Shown here in pieces: positions 1-7,457 of a stretch of DNA of 9,538 nt. The stretch is from an uncultured Bacteroidota bacterium (GTDB lineage: Bacteria; Bacteroidota; Bacteroidia; Flavobacteriales; Flavobacteriaceae): positions 1 to 9,538 of the forward strand of contig CAIRNC010000313.1 in NCBI GenBank assembly GCA_903879875.1. The letters are read 5' to 3'. Made by a program: the position numbers and the translations under genes. The stretch's first letter is position 1. Each line of letters opens with the position of its first letter. The notes below the pieces were generated by a model. That model was given only the letters and a program-made list of their open reading frames with translations, had not been told where the DNA came from and did not search any database.

Positions 1-1197
1 CCAACATTTACACAAATAGAACCAATCTGCTCAGAAGCAAGTTTTGTTGTATTACCAACGACATCAAACAATGGTATTACGGGAACTTGGTCATCAGAAG
101 TAGATTTTTTGGTAACAAAAACATATACGTTTACGCCAACGCCAACAGCTACCTTATGTGTCACTACTGCAACAATGACCATCTCGGTAAATCCAAATAC
201 AATACCTGATTTTACGCAAGTTGCACCAATATGCTCAGGAGCAAGTTTGACTGCATTACCAACAATATCAAACAATGGTGTCACAGGAACTTGGTCACCC
301 GCTTTGAACAATACAGCTACTACAACCTACACGTTTATACCAATCGCTAGTTTATGTGCAACCACTGCAACGATGACCATCTCGGTAAATCCAAATGTAA
401 CACCAGTGTTTACACAAGTTGGAGCTATATGTTCAGGAGCCAATTTATCGGCTTTGCCAACAACTTCTAACAATGGTATTACAGGAACTTGGTCGCCAGC
501 TTTGAATAATACAGCAACTACTACTTATACTTTTATACCAACAGCTGGATTGTGTGCGCCTTCAACAACAATGACTATCATTGTAAATCCAAATGTAACG
601 CCAACGTTTACTCAAGTAGCACCAATTTGTTCTGGAACTTCATTAAGTGCTTTACCAATGATTTCAAATAATGCAATTACTGGAACTTGGTCGCCAGCTT
701 TGAACAATTCGGCAACCACTGCTTACACGTTTACACCAACCGCTGGATTGTGTGCGCCTTCAACTACAATGACTATTACTGTAAATCCTATTGTAGTGCC
801 AACATTTACACAAGTAGCACCAATTTGTTCAGGAGCAGCATTGTCAGCCTTACCAACAACATCAAACAATAGCATCACAGGAACTTGGTCGCCAGCTTTA
901 AAAAATACTGCAACCACTACTTACACGTTTACACCAACCAGTGGATTGTGTGCGACATCTACAACAATGACTATCACTGTAAATCCTAATGTAATACCAA
1001 CATTTACCCAAGTAGCACCCATTTGTTTGGGAGCGAGTTTATCGACTTTGCCAACGACTTCAAACAATGGTGTCTCAGGAACTTGGTCGCCAGCTTTAAA
1101 CAATACAGCTACTACAACGTACACCTTTACGCCAACTGTTTTAGGGCCTTGCGTAAATCATGCAACTTTAGTAATTACAATAAATACAACAGCCGTT
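1..1197 (+). repeat. Six tandem ~198-bp coding repeats
   Basis: Unit boundaries by eye are 1-204, 205-402, 403-600, 601-798, 799-996 and 997-1197. The four middle units are exactly 198 bp (66 codons). The first is 204 bp and clearly diverged in its middle (SSEVDFLVTK where the others have SPALNNTATT). The last is 201 bp and changes after TYTFTPT. Short stretches such as ggaacttggtcgccagcttt are shared nearly unchanged, while many third positions differ. The array continues an open frame from the left edge, so further copies are likely upstream. Each unit probably folds as a small beta-sandwich, with its two Cys possibly forming a disulfide (inference). Confidence 0.9.
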
Positions 1198-2256
1198 CCA
1201 ACTGCTAATAGTTCACAAACCATAGGCACGGGTAGTGAAATAGGTGACATAGCAGTTGTTGGTACAGAAGTGAAATGGTATGCTACAGCAACAGGAGGAA
1301 TCGCGTTAAGCAGTTCAAATTTATTAGTTAACGGAACAACTTATTTTGCATCGCAAACTATAAATGGGTGTGAAAGTAATCGAGTGGCTGTTACAACCAC
1401 TTTAGTATATATGCCTTCTCCAACAATAAATCCATCATTTTGTGGGGCTGTGTTAACAGCAATGAGTAATCAAATTCCATTTGAATCTTATTCCACCTCT
1501 CAAATGTATCGTTTTGAAGTTTCAAAAAACAATATTGTTTTAGGTACTTATGCAACAATAAAAAACTACTTTGATTTATTAAAAATTCCAGGCACCACTT
1601 ATAGCACCACTTATTCAATAAGAGCAAAAGTACAAATAGGTGGAGTATGGGGGAAATATGGAGTGCCTTGTACAGTTACAACACCTTCATTGACAACACC
1701 AACAATCCCAATCACAAAAATTAGAGGAACTTATTGTGCAACAACTTTAACCGATGTTAATGTAAAAATCCCAGCAGATGTTATTGCGGTAGCTACTGGA
1801 TATCGATTTCAAGTTGTGTCAAACGGAGTAACAAAAGTATATGATTCTCCGATATATAATTTTAAATTGGCACAAACAGGAATTGCAGTAACATTAAATA
1901 CCTCATATACAATAAAGGTTGCCGTAATAGTAAATGGAGTATATGGAAACTATGGTGCATCTTGTACGGTAACAACCCCAGCTGCACCAGTAGTAAGACT
2001 GAAAGCTAAATCTTTTGAAGTATCTGCCTACCCAAACCCGTTTGAAACGGCTTTCATCTTGAATTTAGAGACACCAAACATAGAAGTCGTTACGATTGCT
2101 GTTTATGACATGATGGGTAGACTGGTAGAAACACACCAAATCAACCCAACAGAAATAGCTAACTTGCAAATAGGTAATAACTTTGCTGCAGGTATATACA
2201 ACGTAATTGTTTCTCAAGCCAACGAAATGAAAGCTATTCGTTTGATAAAGAAATAG
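1..2256 (+). CDS. Repetitive T9SS-secreted surface protein, 3' part (5' end outside window)
   Basis: The frame is open from base 1, so this is the last 751 residues of a longer protein; the TTG at 109 sits inside a repeat and is not the start. In order: six tandem units of about 66 residues (1-399), each with a Cys near position 10, a G-x-W-S motif and a TYTF strand followed by a second Cys; an Ig-like domain resembling the CHU_C-associated Ig_7 family (about 400-470; VKWYATATGG, GTTYFASQT); two related beta-rich domains (471-562 and 563-660), each ending YGxxCTVTTP; and a type A T9SS sorting tail (about 671-751; YPNPF, YDMMGRLVE, AAGIYNVIV, RLIKK). Established: such tails direct export across the outer membrane and surface attachment or release in Bacteroidota. 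Inferred: a surface adhesin or cell-envelope protein. No catalytic domain is visible in this part. A terminator follows directly, so it is probably not co-transcribed with the next gene. Confidence 0.85.
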   Translation, partial: PTFTQIEPICSEASFVVLPTTSNNGITGTWSSEVDFLVTKTYTFTPTPTATLCVTTATMTISVNPNTIPDFTQVAPICSGASLTALPTISNNGVTGTWSPALNNTATTTYTFIPIASLCATTATMTISVNPNVTPVFTQVGAICSGANLSALPTTSNNGITGTWSPALNNTATTTYTFIPTAGLCAPSTTMTIIVNPNVTPTFTQVAPICSGTSLSALPMISNNAITGTWSPALNNSATTAYTFTPTAGLCAPSTTMTITVNPIVVPTFTQVAPICSGAALSALPTTSNNSITGTWSPALKNTATTTYTFTPTSGLCATSTTMTITVNPNVIPTFTQVAPICLGASLSTLPTTSNNGVSGTWSPALNNTATTTYTFTPTVLGPCVNHATLVITINTTAVPTANSSQTIGTGSEIGDIAVVGTEVKWYATATGGIALSSSNLLVNGTTYFASQTINGCESNRVAVTTTLVYMPSPTINPSFCGAVLTAMSNQIPFESYSTSQMYRFEVSKNNIVLGTYATIKNYFDLLKIPGTTYSTTYSIRAKVQIGGVWGKYGVPCTVTTPSLTTPTIPITKIRGTYCATTLTDVNVKIPADVIAVATGYRFQVVSNGVTKVYDSPIYNFKLAQTGIAVTLNTSYTIKVAVIVNGVYGNYGASCTVTTPAAPVVRLKAKSFEVSAYPNPFETAFILNLETPNIEVVTIAVYDMMGRLVETHQINPTEIANLQIGNNFAAGIYNVIVSQANEMKAIRLIKK
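1411..1980 (+). repeat. Two diverged tandem beta-domains (~95 residues each)
   Basis: Units 1411-1686 and 1687-1980 share a pattern: a Cys followed by a short loop and Leu, then YRFxV, a Y-x-I-x-x-x-V strand, GVxGxYGxxCTVTTP at the end. They are fibronectin-III-like in length and strand pattern, but I cannot assign a family by eye. The shared layout indicates an old internal duplication; conservation is at protein level only. Confidence 0.65.
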
Positions 2257-2298
2257 TGAAAAGTAATTAGACTAAATGCTAAATTACTAAAAAAAGAC

Positions 2299-2335
2299 AC
2301 CCCCTCATTCCATTACGGATTTGAAGGGGGTTTTG
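2299..2335 (+). terminator. Rho-independent terminator after the surface-protein gene
   Basis: Five C (2300-2304) pair with five G (2326-2330). The stem continues as TCA (2305-2307) with TGA (2322-2324), past a bulged A, and TCC (2309-2311) with GGA (2317-2319), leaving a five-base loop. TTTT follows at once. It begins 43 bases after the stop codon and separates the surface-protein gene from the following transporter genes. Confidence 0.85.
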
Positions 2336-2415
2336 TATTTATTAAATTTTCTTAATTTCAACAATCTAAAAAACACCTACTCAGATTATCAACAACCGAA
2401 GGCGTAACATTTTAT

Positions 2416-2423
2416 TATATTTG
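2416..2423 (+). promoter_or_regulatory. Putative Bacteroidota-type -7 promoter box (TATATTTG)
   Basis: The octamer matches the TAnnTTTG -7 consensus of the primary sigma factor in Bacteroidota. It lies 28 bases before the ATG of the membrane-protein gene and downstream of the preceding terminator, where a promoter would be expected. I see no convincing TTG -33 element at the usual spacing, which lowers confidence. The leader would be short and A-rich, with no Shine-Dalgarno sequence. Confidence 0.5.
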
Positions 2424-2451
2424 TATACTAATCAAAAATAAAAACAAAATT

Positions 2452-3915
2452 ATGATTAAAAAATTCCTTTACCTCGAATGGAAAGCTTTTACAAGGTCCG
2501 CTTCTTTTGGCACCAATGTAGCATTGAAAGTAATTTTATTACTTGTTGCGTTTTTATATTCCATCCTTTTTCTAATGGCTGGAATTGTTGCCTTTTACGG
2601 ACTTAAGGAATTGCATCTCGACCCCTTGACGCAAGTAAATAAATACCTTATTTATTATTTCTTATTGGATTTGGTTATTCGATTACTGATGCAAAAAATT
2701 CCAGTAATGAACATTCGACCTTTATTGGCAATGAATATTCAAAAACCGACCATAGTGAATTTTGCTTTAGGAAAAACCATGTTGTCGTTTTTCAATTTGC
2801 TTCATTCCTTTTTCTTTGTGCCTTTTTCTTTGGTTTTGTTGTACGAAGGATACGATGTAGTTAATGTTATATTGTGGCATTTGGCGATGCTGTCCATCGT
2901 TTTTACGAATAATTTATTAAACATTTTATTAAACAATAAAGACAATTTATTTGCTATTTTCATAGGAATCGTGCTGGTTTTGGCAGGGTTTCAATATTAT
3001 GGCTATTTTGATATAACGCTTTATACAACACCCTTTTTTGAAGGATTGTTTCATACCAAATGGGTTTTTCTGTTTCCTATAACTACGATTATTGGATTGT
3101 ATTTATATACTTTCCATTATTTTAAAAATGATTTGTATCTTGATGCGGGACTTGCAACCAAACATGAAATTGCGAAAACCGAGAACCTTACTTGGTTGAA
3201 CCAGTTTGGCACGTTGGGAACCTTTTTGAAAAACGACATTAAATTAATAAAGCGCAATAAACGTTCCCGAACAACTGTTGTTATGAGTGTTTTATTCTTA
3301 TTTTATGGGTTGATCTTTTTCAACCCCAATTCACATCAACCTGAAATCATGCGCATTTTCGCTGGAATTTTTGTGTCAGGAGGTTTCTTATTCACTTTTG
3401 GACAATTTGTGCCTAGTTGGGATAGTGCCTACTACCCGTTAATGATGACACAAAACATTCCATATAAAAATTATTTAAGTTCAAAATGGTGGCTCATTGT
3501 TATTGGCACTCTAATTTCAACGGTATTGGCTTCTTTCTATTTGTATTTTGGAGTGCAAATTTATTTGACTATTGTAGTTGCTGCAATATATAACATTGGG
3601 GTCAACTCTCACTTGGTGCTTTTGGGAGGCGCCTTTACCAAAACGCCTATTGATTTATCAACTAGCAAAGGGGCTTTTGGCGACAAAAAAGCTTTTAATG
3701 TTCAAACTATGTTGATTGCGTTACCAAAATTATTGTTGCCTTTAGGACTTTACGGACTCGGAAAATATTTGGTCAATGCCAATCTCGGTTTAGCTTTAGT
3801 AGCACTTGCGGGAATTCTTGGGTTTGCGTTCAAGGACAAAGTGTTTTCATTAATTGAAAGAATTTATAAAACCGAAAAGTACAAAACCATTAATGCCTAC
3901 AAACAAAAATCTTAA
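2452..3915 (+). CDS. DUF5687-type multi-spanning membrane protein, probable ABC transporter permease
   Basis: This 487-residue, strongly hydrophobic protein has about ten to twelve predicted membrane segments by eye (roughly residues 24-50, 66-80, 110-131, 138-159, 166-182, 204-224, 275-291, 303-320, 346-391, 418-461). The N-terminus (LEWKAFTRSASFG) and the central block FGQFVPSWDSAYYPLMMTQ followed by a KNYLSSKWW stretch match my recollection of DUF5687, a Bacteroidota family usually paired with an ABC ATPase. A charged cytosolic loop (about 255-273, KNDIKLIKRNKRSR) separates the two halves. The ATPase gene begins 4 bases after the stop, so both are surely co-transcribed, and this subunit is inferred to be the membrane part of the transporter. 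Substrate and direction of transport cannot be read from the sequence. The ATG is preceded by an A-rich leader without Shine-Dalgarno. Confidence 0.8.
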   Translation: MIKKFLYLEWKAFTRSASFGTNVALKVILLLVAFLYSILFLMAGIVAFYGLKELHLDPLTQVNKYLIYYFLLDLVIRLLMQKIPVMNIRPLLAMNIQKPTIVNFALGKTMLSFFNLLHSFFFVPFSLVLLYEGYDVVNVILWHLAMLSIVFTNNLLNILLNNKDNLFAIFIGIVLVLAGFQYYGYFDITLYTTPFFEGLFHTKWVFLFPITTIIGLYLYTFHYFKNDLYLDAGLATKHEIAKTENLTWLNQFGTLGTFLKNDIKLIKRNKRSRTTVVMSVLFLFYGLIFFNPNSHQPEIMRIFAGIFVSGGFLFTFGQFVPSWDSAYYPLMMTQNIPYKNYLSSKWWLIVIGTLISTVLASFYLYFGVQIYLTIVVAAIYNIGVNSHLVLLGGAFTKTPIDLSTSKGAFGDKKAFNVQTMLIALPKLLLPLGLYGLGKYLVNANLGLALVALAGILGFAFKDKVFSLIERIYKTEKYKTINAYKQKS

Positions 3916-3919
3916 AAAA

Positions 3920-4615
3920 ATGATACAAGTAAACCATTTATCAAAAACATATAACGGAGTAACCGTATTAAAAATAGACAATTTAGAAATTAAAAAAGGG
4001 GAAAGCTTTGGGCTTGTTGGCAACAATGGCGCTGGAAAAACTACTTTTTTTAGTTTGCTTTTAGATTTGATTCAACCTTCAACTGGACATATTATCAACA
4101 ACGATGTTCAGGTGAACACTTCCGAAAACTGGAAACCTTTTACGGCTTCTTTTCTAGACGAAAGTTTCTTAATTGGTTATCTTACACCCGAAGAATATTT
4201 TTATTTCATTGGTGATTTGCGTGGACAAAATAAAGCCGATGTGGATGCTTTGTTGCTGAAGCACGAAGAGTTTTTTAATGGCGAAATCCTAAAAAGCAAA
4301 AAATACATTCGAGATTTTTCAAAAGGAAATCAAAAGAAAGTTGGGATTATTGCTACACTCATTGGAAATCCAGAAGTAATTGTGCTCGACGAACCTTTTG
4401 CTAATTTAGACCCCACAACACAGTTTCGTTTAAAAAAAATCATTAAAGAATTGGCCGACAATCCCGACATTACTGTTCTAGTGTCTAGTCACGATTTGCT
4501 GCATACGGTAGAAGTTTCTAATCGAATTGTGGCTTTACACAAAGGAGAAGTGGTAAAAGACATTCAAACCTCAACAGAAACATTAAAAGAATTAGAAGCT
4601 TTCTTTGCTGTTTAA
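3920..4615 (+). CDS. ABC transporter ATP-binding protein
   Basis: This 231-residue ATPase has Walker A GNNGAGKTT (34-42), Walker B VIVLDEP (153-159), D-loop NLD (162-164) and H-loop His191 in SSHDL. The signature motif is degenerate, FSKGNQ (133-138) for LSGGQ. At the Q-loop position there is FLDES (78-82), with no Gln visible. The start is set at the ATG at 3920 because the protein then begins with MIQVNHLSKTYNG, the normal first strand of this fold. A longer in-frame start at 3854 would add 22 residues lying almost wholly inside the membrane-protein gene. The protein should power the DUF5687-type partner encoded just upstream, at the inner-membrane face. Its resemblance is to single-ATPase exporters of the CcmA/multidrug type, but the substrate is unknown. 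Confidence 0.9.
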   Translation: MIQVNHLSKTYNGVTVLKIDNLEIKKGESFGLVGNNGAGKTTFFSLLLDLIQPSTGHIINNDVQVNTSENWKPFTASFLDESFLIGYLTPEEYFYFIGDLRGQNKADVDALLLKHEEFFNGEILKSKKYIRDFSKGNQKKVGIIATLIGNPEVIVLDEPFANLDPTTQFRLKKIIKELADNPDITVLVSSHDLLHTVEVSNRIVALHKGEVVKDIQTSTETLKELEAFFAV

Positions 4616-4635
4616 AAGGATTATAATGTTGTATC

Positions 4636-4670
4636 AAAAAACCGCCAATCAATCGAAAGGCGGTTTTTTT
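4636..4670. terminator. Bidirectional hairpin terminator between convergent units
   Basis: AAAAAACCGCC (4636-4646) pairs perfectly with GGCGGTTTTTT (4659-4669) across a 12-base loop. A GC-rich core flanked by A and T tracts gives a T-run after the stem on either strand, so it can stop both the ABC operon (stop codon 20 bases upstream) and the leftward glucanase operon (stop codon about 110 bases away). A second inverted pair, AAAAGGAT (4614-4621) and ATCCTTTT (4673-4680), encloses it. The remaining sequence up to 4779 shows no other feature I can support. Confidence 0.85.
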
Positions 4671-4779
4671 GTATCCTTTTATAATAATGCCAATGCTGAA
4701 AATTGCAAAGTAGCCCTTTTGTGAAATTAGGTTGTAATTCTTCACTTACCTATTTCACCAATTACCTAATGCCCGCTTC

Positions 4780-6480
4780 CTAACGCTTAATCACTTTATA
4801 ATTTTGGGTACCGTGTGCATTTTTCACTGTCAAGAAGTAAATCCCCGACTTGTATGCCGACATGTCAATACTGTCGTTAGCATTTAGTTGTGCTTCCATC
4901 TGAATTCGTCCTGTAATATCGGTCAAAGTGATTTGGTTTTGTTGGTCTAACAACTGCAAATACAAGGTGTTTTCTACCGGATTCGGATAAATTATTTGTT
5001 GCAATTCCGACATTGTAGTTGTGCCTAAAGAGCAATTACTGCCAACCACATAAGTAACGTATTTGGTAACCGACAATCCGCCAGCAAAAGCAAATTTAAC
5101 TCCATAGCTAATGGTTGAACCAATGGTTTGTCCTGTTATAGTTTTAGTAAAAATATTTCCAGAAACATTGGTCATTTGCGTTTCTGCAAACGGGCTTTGT
5201 TTCCACAAATAAGCAATAACGCCAACTTTGTCTGTGTCTAACAATTCAAAAGTGATTTTTACATCGGTTCCAATAGTTTCAAAAGTATGATTGTAACCCG
5301 TAGAGAACGAGCCTTGTTGGGCTATGTTTGATGTTCCTGTACATTGAATGATTGTTGAAGTGGTTGCGTTGAGCACAATCGGGTTATTAACAGCAAAGTT
5401 TCCTGTAATATCACTTGCCGTTACTGAAAAAGTATAGTTGGTATTTTGAGCCAAATTAGTAATCACTAACGATTTCTGAACACCCGATGGACTAAATGTT
5501 GAACTTGTACCGGTTCCATAATCTACATTATAAGAGACATTGCCAGAATTATCGGTAGCATTGAGCAACAATTCTACCGTAGATCCAGTTATTGCACCCA
5601 CACTCGCAGTAAAATTGGTTGGCGCTTGAGTATCAACAGTCGTGTTTTGATATACCCGTACATAGTCAATATCCATTGTGGCACTAACAAAACTAGAAGG
5701 GATTGGAGCAGCCCAACCGCCCATTGCGACATTCAATAGAAGAAATTGTTCTTTGTCAAAAGGCCAAGTACTATCATTTTTAACCGCTGGTTCGTAAGTG
5801 TAAAATATCACATTGTCTAATAAAAATGTAATTCGGTTTGGCGACCAATTCATAGAATATACATGGTAGGTATTGGCTAAATCAGAAGCAATTATCCCTC
5901 CATTGTTTACTGAGTTTCCATTAGAGGAAGGCGTATGAAGCGTACTTTGGATGTAATTGATGTTTTGCGTCGGAAAAATACCGTACTCCATCATATCAAT
6001 TTCGCCACAAGCCGGCCAACCGGTCGTACCATAATTAGAAGCAAAATAGCTTCCTGCTTCGTTGATGTTTTTTCCTAACAACCATATTGCAGGCCATGAA
6101 CCTGCAGCAACAGGCACTTTTGCTCTAACATCTACGCGTCCGTATTTAAATGCAAATTTAGAATTCAATCGTGCCGAAGTGTATTGTTTTGTTACACCTT
6201 GATCCGTAAAAGGTTCTTTTTTTGCAACGATATGCAAGTACCCACCATCAACAAATGAATTGGAAGATAGGTTGGTGTAATGTTGCACTTCGTTATTGTT
6301 CCAACCTGAACCATTAGGTAATTGGGTTTGATGATGCCAGTTGGTTGAATTGACCGCACCAACAGTGTTGAACTCATCTGACCATACTAAATCATTGTAA
6401 ATTACATCCAATTGTGCGAAACAAGTTTGTGATAATAGAAAAAGCAAAAAGAAGAACTGGAGTGATTTCATTTTTTTCAT
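4780..6480 (-). CDS. Secreted GH16 endo-beta-1,3-glucanase (laminarinase type) with T9SS sorting tail
   Basis: This 566-residue protein begins with a signal peptide (1-22: Lys start, FFFLLFLL core, probable cut after CFA). The GH16 domain (about 27-279) carries the catalytic ExDxxE motif EIDMME: Glu160 nucleophile, Asp162, Glu165 acid/base. Substrate-cleft blocks GSWPAIWLLG (127-136) and GWPACGEID (154-162) are typical of laminarinases. Then come an FN3-like domain (about 285-375), an accessory beta-domain (about 380-483) seen in other flavobacterial GH16 proteins and possibly glucan-binding, and a T9SS type A tail (about 495-566; YPNPVENTLYL, DITGR, KSGIYFLTV, KVIKR). It should hydrolyse internal beta-1,3-glucan bonds at the cell surface or outside. 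It is last in the operon, 56 bases after the GH17 gene, with no promoter seen in that gap. An ATG three codons downstream is an alternative start. Specificity for laminarin over mixed-linkage glucan is inferred. Confidence 0.92.
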   Translation of the reverse strand: MKKMKSLQFFFLLFLLSQTCFAQLDVIYNDLVWSDEFNTVGAVNSTNWHHQTQLPNGSGWNNNEVQHYTNLSSNSFVDGGYLHIVAKKEPFTDQGVTKQYTSARLNSKFAFKYGRVDVRAKVPVAAGSWPAIWLLGKNINEAGSYFASNYGTTGWPACGEIDMMEYGIFPTQNINYIQSTLHTPSSNGNSVNNGGIIASDLANTYHVYSMNWSPNRITFLLDNVIFYTYEPAVKNDSTWPFDKEQFLLLNVAMGGWAAPIPSSFVSATMDIDYVRVYQNTTVDTQAPTNFTASVGAITGSTVELLLNATDNSGNVSYNVDYGTGTSSTFSPSGVQKSLVITNLAQNTNYTFSVTASDITGNFAVNNPIVLNATTSTIIQCTGTSNIAQQGSFSTGYNHTFETIGTDVKITFELLDTDKVGVIAYLWKQSPFAETQMTNVSGNIFTKTITGQTIGSTISYGVKFAFAGGLSVTKYVTYVVGSNCSLGTTTMSELQQIIYPNPVENTLYLQLLDQQNQITLTDITGRIQMEAQLNANDSIDMSAYKSGIYFLTVKNAHGTQNYKVIKR

Positions 6481-6536
6481 AATTGGGGTTTTTTATTTTA
6501 TAATTTCTATATTGTGTTTGCTTTTTTTGTTTTCGT

Positions 6537-7457
6537 TTAGTTGGCAACAACCAATTTTGGGGTTCTATCTATTTTATACAAGCCCCAGTGTTTTTCGGGT
6601 TCCAAGGGTTCGTTTGAGCCTTTCCATGATTCATCAAATGCTTCAAAAACAAAAGTCAGAATACCCGCTTCATCTGTCCAATTTACTAAATCCTGAAAAT
6701 AAATTTCTTGATTTTCTTCGCTTACATTATGAGGTTCAATGCCTCTGCCGTTGGAATTGGTTGCCCATCCTGCTTCAGTAATAACTACTGGGATATTAGG
6801 ATACATATTAGCTACGGAAAAGAAATTTTCTTTCGTATATTCTAATGCTTCATGAATATTTTTATATTCCCAAACTGGATAAGTATGAATAGAAATAAAA
6901 TCTACTTCGTTTACCAAAGGCTTCAATTTGCTGAGCCACGGCACATAATTTTCACAAAAAGTAACTGGTTGTTTTGCGCCTTTCTTTATTTGTTTCACAT
7001 AATCAATCACACTCGAAACCGAAACATAATGATCGGTCCAATCGACACAGGCTTCGTTTCCAGCGGATAGCGTACAAATTATCGATGGATATTGATTGGC
7101 TAAAGCAATGAGTTTTTGAATTTGGTTTTGGTTTTTTATGCGGTTGGCATCCAATTCTGCTTCGGTGTAAACACCTCCACCCCAAGGACAACCAAAGTTA
7201 TTCATTTCTGCAACAATATAAGCTCCTAGCATGATTTGAAAAGGCAGATTTTCTTTTTGAATTACATCCAGTACAACTTGTGCATGATCATCACAGTCGT
7301 ACAATCGCAGGTATTTCCAGTTTTTTTGAAGCAAAAGCAAATCTTCTTTTACCTCATCATAACTTGGACATATTCCTCCAGGCTGTTGCCCTTCTCTAAA
7401 ACCAGAATAACATATAGCTCTTCCGGGTTCTAAATTTAATGCTTTAAAGCTGTTCAT
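6537..7457 (-). CDS. GH17 family glycoside hydrolase, leaderless (beta-1,3-glucan-active, divergent type)
   Basis: This 306-residue protein is a single GH17 (beta/alpha)8 domain. The visible family blocks are RAICYSGFREGQQPGG (13-28), YLRLYDCDD (49-57), the acid/base Glu135 in SAGNEACV, SIHTYPVWEY (189-198), the nucleophile Glu228 in VVITEAGWAT, and FDESWKG (274-280). No signal peptide, lipobox or membrane segment is present, so a cytosolic location is inferred. Its ATG overlaps the end of the preceding GH17 gene by 14 bases, suggesting coupled translation. It differs clearly from the other two GH17 domains of the operon, sharing only the catalytic blocks, and has several extra Cys. Likely substrates are beta-1,3-gluco-oligosaccharides. 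Some bacterial GH17 enzymes are transglycosylases, so hydrolysis versus chain transfer cannot be decided here. Confidence 0.88.
   Translation of the reverse strand: MNSFKALNLEPGRAICYSGFREGQQPGGICPSYDEVKEDLLLLQKNWKYLRLYDCDDHAQVVLDVIQKENLPFQIMLGAYIVAEMNNFGCPWGGGVYTEAELDANRIKNQNQIQKLIALANQYPSIICTLSAGNEACVDWTDHYVSVSSVIDYVKQIKKGAKQPVTFCENYVPWLSKLKPLVNEVDFISIHTYPVWEYKNIHEALEYTKENFFSVANMYPNIPVVITEAGWATNSNGRGIEPHNVSEENQEIYFQDLVNWTDEAGILTFVFEAFDESWKGSNEPLEPEKHWGLYKIDRTPKLVVAN

Noticed and set aside
723..1124. Reverse-strand open frames within the repeat array
   Set aside because: They recur with the same sequence in successive repeats and mirror the coding strand's composition; they are shadows.
1..1197. 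CRISPR-like array
   Set aside because: The periodic units are about 198 bp, contiguous and in frame with no spacers, and they encode protein repeats.
109..2256. TTG at 109 as the start of the surface protein
   Set aside because: The same frame is open back to base 1 and encodes the first part of a recognisable repeat unit, so the gene begins outside the window.
3854..3919. Longer N-terminus for the ABC ATPase
   Set aside because: The added 22 residues lie almost entirely inside the membrane-protein gene in another frame and precede the normal start of the ATPase fold; the ATG at 3920 fits better.
4518..4745. Small reverse-strand gene across the convergent intergenic region
   Set aside because: It runs through the terminator hairpin and the end of the ATPase gene, has no recognisable features and no plausible promoter.
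6481..6536. Separate promoter for the GH16 gene
   Set aside because: No TAnnTTTG box is visible on the reverse strand in this 56-base A/T-rich gap; read-through from the GH17 genes is more likely.
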